From assembly GCA_043801935.1 (NCBI GenBank), contig JAZDLO010000220.1, forward strand, positions 1 to 13,854: a stretch of 13,854 nt of DNA. Direction: 5' to 3'. The notes under the pieces were generated by a model, which saw nothing but the letters and a program-made list of their open reading frames with translations, did not search any database and was not told the DNA's origin. This stretch comes from JAZDLO01 sp043801935 (GTDB lineage Bacteria; Actinomycetota; Thermoleophilia; RBG-16-64-13). Shown here piece after piece: positions 6,816 to 12,087 of the stretch. Each line of letters opens with the position of its first letter. The first letter of the stretch is position 1. The translations under genes and the position numbers were made by a program.

Positions 6816-7364
6816 GTGGAGAAAGCGTCGCTGGGCAAGCTTCTTTTGGCCACGGCCTATCTGGAGGGGGACTTCGTGCTCCGCTCCGGGAGGCGCAGCA
6901 AGTACTACTTGGATAAGTATCTCTTCGAGACCGAGCCTGAGGTGCTTCGCGGCATCGTCCACGAGATGGCCATGATGATCCGGAATCAACTGGCGTCGGG
7001 CGAGGAATACGAGCGCCTTGCCGCGCCGGAACTGGGTGGCGTGGTGCTGGGGGCGGGGCTCTCTCTGGAACTGGGGCTACCGCTGTTGTTGGTCCGGAAG
7101 CTCTCCAAGGACTACGGCACGAGCAAGCGAATCGAGGGGCGGTACGCGCCGGGGGAGAAGGTGGCGCTGATCGAGGATATCGTCACGTCGGCGGGCGCGG
7201 CTATCATGGCGGCAGATGCTTTGCGCGAAGCCGGCATCGTGGTCAAAGACCTCTACTGCGTCGTGGATCGGGAGGAAGGCGGAGTCGAAGCGGCGACCAC
7301 CGCGGGGCTCATTCTGCGTCCTTTGTTCACCTCTTCGGAGCTGGGTATCGCTCCGCGGCCGTAA
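6816..7364 (+). CDS. pyrE: orotate phosphoribosyltransferase
   Basis: PyrE joins orotate to PRPP to give OMP, the fifth step of pyrimidine synthesis, as a cytoplasmic dimer. The start is set at GTG 6816 because AAGGAGG lies at 6805-6811 and the 182-residue product then begins MEKASLGKLLLATAYLEGDF, matching the family start (a helix, then LEGxFxLxSGRxSxxY). The same frame has GTG at 6786, overlapping the tldE stop, which would add ten residues (MTIEKTKGGV), and GTG at 6813. The substrate loop VRKLSKDYGTSKRIEG is present, and the PRPP-binding motif reads LIEDIVTSAGAA (about 118-129), with the usual TTGG replaced by TSAG. It is the last gene of the tldDE operon; no convincing terminator follows, only an AT-rich stretch (7364-7400). 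Confidence 0.95.
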   Translation: MEKASLGKLLLATAYLEGDFVLRSGRRSKYYLDKYLFETEPEVLRGIVHEMAMMIRNQLASGEEYERLAAPELGGVVLGAGLSLELGLPLLLVRKLSKDYGTSKRIEGRYAPGEKVALIEDIVTSAGAAIMAADALREAGIVVKDLYCVVDREEGGVEAATTAGLILRPLFTSSELGIAPRP

Positions 7365-7401
7365 AATTGAGCTTTTTGCTTTATTCCGAGGGTAAAAACG
7401 C

Positions 7402-7438
7402 TTGTGCGGGACTCTTGGGATTGCTAAGGTACAAGAGT
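7402..7438 (+). promoter_or_regulatory. hup promoter with an inverted repeat across the -10
   Basis: TTGTGC (7402-7407), 17 bases, TAAGGT (7425-7430), preceded by TGC, giving an extended -10 promoter ahead of the HU gene. ACTCTTG (7411-7417) and CAAGAGT (7432-7438) are exact inverted repeats whose centre lies at the -10 box and whose right arm covers the predicted start site. This layout suits a repressor site, perhaps autoregulation; that is inference. Confidence 0.6.
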
Positions 7439-7463
7439 ACCGCGTGGACAAAGGGAGGTAACT

Positions 7464-7736
7464 GTGACCAAGGCCGAGTTTGTAGACAAACTTGCAGCAA
7501 AGAGCGGGCTCACCAAGAAAGACGCCGCCAGCGTAGTGGACGCGTTCATTGATGTGGTCACTGACTCGCTGAACAAGGGGGAGGACGTACAGTTCACCGG
7601 TTTCGGCAAGTTCTACGTGCAGAAGCGCGAGGCCAGGGAAGGGATCAACCCGCAGACCAAGGCCAAGATCAGGATCCCGGCCTGCCAGGTCCCCAAGTTC
7701 AGCGCGGGTCTGGCTCTCAAGAACGCCTGCAAGTGA
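7464..7736 (+). CDS. hup: HU-family DNA-binding protein
   Basis: HU is a dimeric nucleoid protein that bends and compacts DNA. The 90-residue length is standard, with no Lys/Ala-rich C-terminal tail of the kind seen in mycobacterial and streptomycete HupB/HupS. The N-terminal helices (MTKAEFVDKLAAKSGLTKKD) and the DNA-binding arm signature are clear: GFGKFYVQKREAREGINPQT at about 47-66, with the intercalating proline in NPQT. The position usually held by Arg in RKGRNP is Ile here. It ends VPKFSAGLALKNACK as the family does. The GTG start at 7464 is supported by AAGGGAGGT at 7451-7459. The gene has its own promoter and a strong terminator, so it is a single-gene unit set between pyrE and pyrF. 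Confidence 0.97.
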   Translation: MTKAEFVDKLAAKSGLTKKDAASVVDAFIDVVTDSLNKGEDVQFTGFGKFYVQKREAREGINPQTKAKIRIPACQVPKFSAGLALKNACK

Positions 7737-7758
7737 TCCTGGCTTTGTGACAGGACTG

Positions 7759-7787
7759 AAAAGGGCCGCGTCACGCGGCCCTTTTTC
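7759..7787 (+). terminator. rho-independent terminator after hup
   Basis: AAAAGGGCCGCG (7759-7770) and CGCGGCCCTTTT (7774-7785) are exact inverted repeats around TCA, followed by more T residues. It lies 22 bases after the hup stop and only 38 bases before pyrF. The A-tract on the left arm also makes it able to work on the minus strand. Confidence 0.95.
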
Positions 7788-7812
7788 TTCCTGCGCACCT
7801 AACCGACAAGAA

Positions 7813-7820
7813 AGGTGATC
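7813..7820 (+). promoter_or_regulatory. pyrF ribosome binding site that fixes a TTG start
   Basis: AGGTGATC matches eight bases of the complement of the usual bacterial 16S rRNA 3' end (GATCACCT) and ends four bases before TTG 7825. It pairs with the end-proximal part of the anti-Shine-Dalgarno rather than the CCTCC core. No ATG or GTG in frame fits as well. Confidence 0.7.
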
Positions 7821-7824
7821 TAGA

Positions 7825-8727
7825 TTGGCCGGGGGACATTTCGCCGACCGCCTTCTCGAGGCGATCGAGGCGAAGCGGTCGCACGTCGTGGTTGGTCTCG
7901 ATCCCGACTACGACATGCTTCCTCCCGAGATCCGGGCCGCCCATCCGCGAGCCGGATACGAGAGCGACGCGCACATGAAGGCGGCCTGCTACCGGGAGTT
8001 CCTCACCAGGTTGCTGCACAACCTTCTCCATGACGCGGCGGCAGTAAAGATCCAGATTGCATACTTCGAAGCCCTGGGCGCGATCGGCTACGAGTTGTAC
8101 GAGAGCATGGCGGCCCTGGCGAAGCAACTTGGCTATGTGGTCATCGCCGACGTCAAGCGGGGCGACATCGGCAGCACCGCCGAGGCCTATGCCCGCGCCC
8201 ACCTCGATGTGGCCGGCGCGGACGCGGTGACCGTGAATCCCTATTTCGGCACCGACGGACTGGAGCCGTTCTTCCGCAGAGCGCGGGAGGCGGGCAAGGG
8301 GGTCTTCGTGCTGGTGAAGACCTCGAACCCCAGCTCGGCCGAACTCCAAGATCAGCTGTTGGCCTCAGGCGAGCCGGTGTACAGCAGGGTGGCGGAGCTG
8401 GTGAACGGATGGGGTGAGGGGACCGAGGGGAGTCGCGGGTATCGGGCGGTGGGAGCGGTCGTGGGCGGTACTCATCCCGCACAAGGAGCCGAGTTGCGCC
8501 GGCAGATGCCCAGGGTGCCTCTACTCATACCCGGGTATGGGGCCCAGGGCGCCCGGGCCGGAGATATCGCTGCTCTGTTCGACGCGAAGGGGACGGGAGC
8601 GGTGGTCAATTCGGCGCGTGCCATCCTCTATGCCTACCGGAAGCGCCCGGGTGACTGGCAGGAGGCGGCCCTATCGGAGGTCCGAGAGATGAAAGCCGCC
8701 CTGTGGACAGCGGCACGCCGTGACTAG
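7825..8727 (+). CDS. pyrF: orotidine-5'-phosphate decarboxylase, long subtype
   Basis: PyrF decarboxylates OMP to UMP, the last step of pyrimidine synthesis and the step after PyrE. The catalytic motif is ADVKRGDIGSTAEAYA, with Lys111 and Asp114 of the DxKxxD charge network. VVVGLDPDYDMLP at 21-33 is the first barrel strand with the substrate-contacting Asp, and VKIQIAYFEALGA (about 74-86) is the next conserved block. The phosphate-binding end is seen as PLLIPGYGAQGA and GAVVNSARAILYAY. The 300 residues and the GDIGSTAEAYA motif mark subtype 2, common in actinobacteria and myxobacteria; E. coli-type PyrF is about 240 residues. Translation starts at TTG 7825 behind a good ribosome binding site. 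No clear promoter is visible between the hup terminator and this gene, so its transcription is unexplained. The end overlaps the next small gene by eight bases. Confidence 0.96.
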   Translation: MAGGHFADRLLEAIEAKRSHVVVGLDPDYDMLPPEIRAAHPRAGYESDAHMKAACYREFLTRLLHNLLHDAAAVKIQIAYFEALGAIGYELYESMAALAKQLGYVVIADVKRGDIGSTAEAYARAHLDVAGADAVTVNPYFGTDGLEPFFRRAREAGKGVFVLVKTSNPSSAELQDQLLASGEPVYSRVAELVNGWGEGTEGSRGYRAVGAVVGGTHPAQGAELRRQMPRVPLLIPGYGAQGARAGDIAALFDAKGTGAVVNSARAILYAYRKRPGDWQEAALSEVREMKAALWTAARRD

Positions 8728-8920
8728 ACAGGACGATGAGTCGGAGGAGTGGAGCGAGGCGTCGCGGGTACGCACCCTCGTTCTCCCGCTCGCGGTGCTG
8801 GTGGTGGTCGTCGCCCTCGTGAGCGCCTTGGTCTTGGCCGGGGTGGTACAGGGGCATGAGCCCCGCGTCGGTCCCGAGCAGGCGCCGACGACACAACCGA
8901 CGGTCGAGATCGCCCCCTGA
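8720..8920 (+). CDS. small single-pass membrane protein, unknown function
   Basis: This 66-residue protein is not recognised. It has an acidic N-terminus (MTRQDDESEEWSEASRVR), one hydrophobic helix at about 19-44 made mostly of Leu, Val and Ala, and a short Pro/Thr-rich tail (PRVGPEQAPTTQPTVEIAP). The Arg residues before the helix suggest an N-inside orientation. The GTG start at 8720 overlaps the pyrF stop by eight bases, and there is no clear Shine-Dalgarno, so expression would depend on coupling to pyrF. The clean amphipathic composition of an acidic head, helix and low-complexity tail argues for a real gene, but the weak start leaves doubt. It converges with the minus-strand membrane protein gene. 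Confidence 0.6.
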   Translation: MTRQDDESEEWSEASRVRTLVLPLAVLVVVVALVSALVLAGVVQGHEPRVGPEQAPTTQPTVEIAP

Positions 8921-8936
8921 GGCGGGCGTGCCCGCC
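8921..8936. terminator. GC stem-loop between convergent genes
   Basis: GGCGGGC (8921-8927) and GCCCGCC (8930-8936) are exact inverted repeats with a two-base centre. It fills the 18-base gap between the + strand small gene and the end of the minus-strand gene. No T-run follows on either strand, so it may act as a shared 3' stem or a weak, possibly rho-assisted, terminator. Confidence 0.35.
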
Positions 8937-8938
8937 CG

Positions 8939-9664
8939 CTATACCGGGCCTTGCCTTCTGATCTGCTCGTAGAGGAATATGAGAACCAGATCGACGAAGA
9001 GCACGATGAGAGCTTCCACCAGGATCTGGCTGAGCGGCAGGAGGATGAACACTCCGGTCGCCTTCTGGTAGTAGAGGTCGTAGAGACGGTGGAGACCTAG
9101 ATACACCAGCTGCAGAACGACGAATATGACAACGACGGTGACCCAACGACGACTCAGCAGCTGGACGCTCCGTCGCAAGGCAGGGAGGAATGTCCGTCCC
9201 TCAAAGACGATGGCGTAATCGGCGAAGACGATGAGAACAGCCACCACCAGCGCGACAACAGCGACCAATTGCTCCAAGACGGTGCTTGCGGGGATTGCCA
9301 TGGGCATGACCCATACCACGAGATTCGCAAAAAGGTAGAAAAGGAAGAGCCCGCCCGCTTCTACCGGGTTGCGCGGCGCCAGAGGATAGCCCAGGCCTGC
9401 GATGGCGCGGAAGTACGGGGCCCGGATCATGGCGGCGAAGGCGGAGACCGCGAATCCGGCGAAGACGGCCACGCCGAGAGCGGGAGTGAACGAGAGCCCG
9501 GTGAAGAAGTAATCCCTGACGTACTGCCAACGCTCGAAGTTGGCGGCGAAGAAGTCGCTCCACCGCAGGGTCTCGCTACTGGCCGCATAGACCGCGAGGA
9601 AGGCCATGGTATTGATCACAGCAAGCGCCAAGGGATAGAAGATCAGCCACTGTTTGCGGATCAA
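8939..9664 (-). CDS. polytopic membrane protein, unknown function
   Basis: From the TTG at 9664 the protein has 241 residues with about six membrane helices, near 5-27, 57-80, 104-126, 131-152, 174-192 and 207-232, and ends with a basic cytoplasmic tail (YEQIRRQGPV). The segment FLPALRRSVQLLSRRW before helix five resembles the LRRSWxLxxxxW motif found in poorly characterised multi-pass bacterial proteins related to the glycerophosphodiesterase membrane domain; the resemblance is by eye only. The frame stays open upstream to a stop at 9722 and encodes TIAEVLRRAWDRL just before the TTG, which looks like coding sequence. A GGAGGTG at 9709-9703 sits five bases ahead of an ATC at 9697, so the true start may be that ATC, adding eleven residues. 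A promoter lies further upstream. No function can be proposed. Confidence 0.8.
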   Translation of the reverse strand: MIRKQWLIFYPLALAVINTMAFLAVYAASSETLRWSDFFAANFERWQYVRDYFFTGLSFTPALGVAVFAGFAVSAFAAMIRAPYFRAIAGLGYPLAPRNPVEAGGLFLFYLFANLVVWVMPMAIPASTVLEQLVAVVALVVAVLIVFADYAIVFEGRTFLPALRRSVQLLSRRWVTVVVIFVVLQLVYLGLHRLYDLYYQKATGVFILLPLSQILVEALIVLFVDLVLIFLYEQIRRQGPV

Positions 9665-9734
9665 CCGGTCCCAAGCGCGGCGCAGTACCTCGGCGATCGT
9701 CGCACCTCCGCGGTGGAGCTTCTATCAGCCAGGA

Positions 9735-9743
9735 AGTATAGCA
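9735..9743 (-). promoter_or_regulatory. extended -10 promoter of the minus-strand membrane protein gene
   Basis: Read on the minus strand the sequence is TGCTATACT (TGN plus TATACT, five of six matches to TATAAT). No -35 hexamer is evident. Predicted transcription starts near 9728, leaving a leader of about 30 bases before ATC 9697 or 64 before TTG 9664. The same ten bases occur on the + strand at 9800-9809. Confidence 0.6.
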
Positions 9744-9759
9744 TCGGGGTTTTCGCCTG

Positions 9760-9775
9760 CGCGCGCGGGCGCGCG
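9760..9775. repeat. GC-alternating palindrome between divergent promoters
   Basis: CGCGCGC (9760-9766) and GCGCGCG (9769-9775) flank GG. It lies midway between the two divergent -10 boxes. It could be an operator or a Z-DNA-prone tract, but simple alternating sequence is self-complementary by nature, so the symmetry alone proves little. Confidence 0.4.
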
Positions 9776-9800
9776 AACCGCAGGGCTGCTGAAGGGCCCA

Positions 9801-9809
9801 TGCTATACT
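9801..9809 (+). promoter_or_regulatory. extended -10 promoter giving a leaderless carboxypeptidase mRNA
   Basis: TGCTATACT at 9801-9809 (TGC plus TATACT at 9804-9809) ends seven bases before the ATG at 9817. Transcription from this box should begin at about 9816-9817, on or next to the start codon, and no Shine-Dalgarno is present between. This implies a leaderless transcript. No clear -35 is seen. Confidence 0.65.
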
Positions 9810-9816
9810 CCGGGAC

Positions 9817-11133
9817 ATGATGCCTGAGACAGCCAGACGGGGGTGGCTGGGCCCGCTCCTGATCTTCGCGGTTGTCCTCGCGGTGATGGTATCGGTCCTA
9901 GCCGGCGTCGCGCGGGGCGATACAGCCACTACCTTACCGGCAGCTTCTCCGTCCGGCTCGACCGAGGGCCGGCCGTCCGTTCCGAGCTCCTCCGCCGGGG
10001 GTGCGCAGACCGCGATCTTCACCGTCAGGGCGAAGGACCTGGGCGATTTCGCCGTCGAGCCCCCGAGCATCGCGTCTCCTTCCGCCATCCTCATCAACAT
10101 GCAGACGGGCAAAGTGCTTTATGAGCGTAAGGCGCAGGCGCACGTACGCAGGCCTATGGCCTCGACTACCAAGATAATGACCGGGATCCTGGTCCTAGAG
10201 AACATGGACCTCAACACAGCCGTCACCGTCTCGCGGAAAGCCGCTCAGACCATCGAGCCGAAGACCTGGCTCAAAGAGGGCGACGTCCTGACTGTGGATC
10301 AACTTCTTTACGCACTGCTGCTGCGGAGCGCCAATTCGGCCGCGGTGGCTCTGGCCGAAGCCTGCTCGGGGAGTGTGGAGGCGTTCGCAGCTTTGATGAA
10401 CGCCAAGGCGAAAGAACTGGGGATGACCGACACCAAGTTCGTCAATCCCAACGGTCTGGACCAGACCGGTCACTACTCGACGGCCGCGGACATGGCCCGG
10501 CTGGGGCAGTACGCCATGACGAACCAGAAGTTCCGTAACTACGTGGGTACGAAGAGCTACACGCTCTCCTTGCCGGGGCGATCGGAGCCGATAGTCTTTG
10601 AGAGCACCAACAAGCTGCTGGGCCGGCTCAGTTGGGTCACCGGCATCAAGACCGGGCTCACGCCCAAAGCGGAGCAGTGTCTCGTGGGGTCGGGCACCAA
10701 GGATGGGGTCTCGGTCATAAGCGTCGTGCTGGGACAGCCGGTGCCGGATGTGTGCTGGAACGAAAGCAAAGCGCTCATGGAGTACGGTTTCTCACAATAC
10801 CGCCACGTTGCCCTTCTGAACGAAGGGGTGGTGGTCGCCGAGACGACCGTGCCGTATCAGCTCGACGGGCGAGTCGAGCTTCTCACTGAGGAGGCGGTCG
10901 AGATGGATCTGTACAAGGACGAAGAGGTCATTACCTCGATCGCCCTGGACCGGCCTCTCGTCCTTCCGGTAAAGGCGGGAGAGTCGTTCGGCCGGGTCGT
11001 GCTGACCGTGGACGGCGAAACAGTAGGGACCGTGAATCTGGTGGCCAACAAGTCTTTTGCGGCGACCACCCTGGGATCCAAACTTGCCTATTACTGGGAT
11101 CGGTTCACCAGATGGGTGGGACGGACAACGTAG
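9817..11133 (+). CDS. D-alanyl-D-alanine carboxypeptidase (PBP5-like, family S11)
   Basis: These enzymes remove the terminal D-Ala of peptidoglycan pentapeptides outside the membrane, limiting cross-linking. The three serine penicillin-binding motifs are present: STTK at 116-119 (nucleophile Ser116), SAN at 171-173 and KTG at 278-280. Residues 11-33 form a hydrophobic helix after RR, a signal peptide or anchor, followed by a Ser/Pro/Thr-rich linker (35-66). After the catalytic domain (about 80-320) comes a beta-rich C-terminal domain of the PBP5 type (about 325-415). The end (LAYYWDRFTRWVGR) could be amphipathic. The 438 residues are typical. Two ATGs (9817 and 9820) begin the frame; the extended -10 seven bases upstream suggests a leaderless message. 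It heads an operon with a PfkB kinase, guaA and rsfS. The symbol could be dacA, dacB or dacF, so none is given. Confidence 0.95.
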   Translation: MMPETARRGWLGPLLIFAVVLAVMVSVLAGVARGDTATTLPAASPSGSTEGRPSVPSSSAGGAQTAIFTVRAKDLGDFAVEPPSIASPSAILINMQTGKVLYERKAQAHVRRPMASTTKIMTGILVLENMDLNTAVTVSRKAAQTIEPKTWLKEGDVLTVDQLLYALLLRSANSAAVALAEACSGSVEAFAALMNAKAKELGMTDTKFVNPNGLDQTGHYSTAADMARLGQYAMTNQKFRNYVGTKSYTLSLPGRSEPIVFESTNKLLGRLSWVTGIKTGLTPKAEQCLVGSGTKDGVSVISVVLGQPVPDVCWNESKALMEYGFSQYRHVALLNEGVVVAETTVPYQLDGRVELLTEEAVEMDLYKDEEVITSIALDRPLVLPVKAGESFGRVVLTVDGETVGTVNLVANKSFAATTLGSKLAYYWDRFTRWVGRTT

Positions 11134-11136
11134 AAC

Positions 11137-12087
11137 ATGATACTAACCGTCACCCTCAATCCGGCCCTCGACCGGACAATGACCGTTCCTAATTTCCACG
11201 CCGGCTTCCGCCATAGGGCCACCGACACGGTCATCCTCCCGGGGGGCAAAGGCATAAATGTCGCCCGGGCGGCTAAGATCTTAGGGCGGCCTGTCATCGC
11301 CACCGGCTTCCTGGGCGGACGCAAAGGGGATCAGATCTTGGCCGACCTGAACGGAGAAGGCATCCTCTGCGATTTTGTGCGCATCGAGGACGAATCGAGA
11401 CTGTCTACCGCGGTCGTCGACCCCGCCACGAACTCCATCACGGAGATCACCGAGCACGGCCCCGAGATCCGGCCGGAAGAGATGAGCCTGATGTTCGAGA
11501 AGCTGGAGTACTTGGCCAAGGCGGCCGACATCGCGGTTCTTGCGGGAAGTGTCCCTCGCGGCCTGGATGACGACTGCTACGCTCATATGATCCAGCGGCT
11601 CCGCCGGTTGGGGGTGAAGACCTTCTTCTACACGTACGGAGATCCGCTGCGCCAGGGCATCAAGGCCGGCCCCGACTACGTTTTTCCCAAGATGGTGGAG
11701 GCGGAGAAGGTGATCGGCTACGAGTTCACCGGCATGGACGACCGCATACAAGCCGCACGGCGTATGCGCGAGATGGGCGGAGGTTCGGTGGTGATAACCT
11801 TCCGCTTTGGCTGCGTGGCAGAACTCGCCGAGGGTGACAGCAGCCGCACGTTCATCGGCAAGATGCCGGCCGTAGACGTCATATCGCCTATGGGCTGGGG
11901 CGACGCCCTGGTGGGGGGATATGCCGTGCGTTTGCTGGAAGGAGATACGCCGTCCGAGTGCCTGCGCTTCGGTCTCGGGTGCGCCGCCGCCAACCTGATC
12001 CGATATGGAGCCGGACTGTTCTCGCCCGCCGATGCCGTGGAACTGGCCGGTTCGGTCGAATTGGAGGAGGTGCCCGCTGAAAAGTAA
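11137..12087 (+). CDS. PfkB-family sugar kinase, 1-phosphofructokinase/LacC-like
   Basis: The 316-residue protein belongs to the ribokinase (PfkB) family, nearest by eye to 1-phosphofructokinase and tagatose-6-phosphate kinase: it starts MILTVTLNPALDRT, has PGGKGINVARAAKILG at 35-50 and GSVPRGL at 137-143. The anion-hole and catalytic-base motif near the end reads SPMGWGDALVGGY (250-262), keeping Asp256 but with Trp in place of the usual Ala of GAGD. The block usually reading KPN is FPK (183-185), and the later LGxxG loop is TFRFG. These changes leave the phosphate acceptor uncertain. The ATG at 11137 follows the previous stop by three bases with only a weak ribosome binding site, so coupling is likely. 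It ends inside the guaA start region. Leu49 is a TTA codon. Confidence 0.85.
   Translation: MILTVTLNPALDRTMTVPNFHAGFRHRATDTVILPGGKGINVARAAKILGRPVIATGFLGGRKGDQILADLNGEGILCDFVRIEDESRLSTAVVDPATNSITEITEHGPEIRPEEMSLMFEKLEYLAKAADIAVLAGSVPRGLDDDCYAHMIQRLRRLGVKTFFYTYGDPLRQGIKAGPDYVFPKMVEAEKVIGYEFTGMDDRIQAARRMREMGGGSVVITFRFGCVAELAEGDSSRTFIGKMPAVDVISPMGWGDALVGGYAVRLLEGDTPSECLRFGLGCAAANLIRYGAGLFSPADAVELAGSVELEEVPAEK
12063..12070 (+). promoter_or_regulatory. guaA ribosome binding site supporting a CTG start
   Basis: GGAGGAGG lies six bases before CTG 12077, inside the end of the kinase gene. The frame has no ATG, GTG or TTG between this site and codon 28 of the product, which is already inside the glutaminase domain. 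Confidence 0.7.

Noticed and set aside
7364..7400. AT-rich stretch after pyrE as a possible terminator
   Set aside because: AGCTTTTT and AAAAACGCT pair only with a bulge, there is no T-run after a stem, and the stem is weak.
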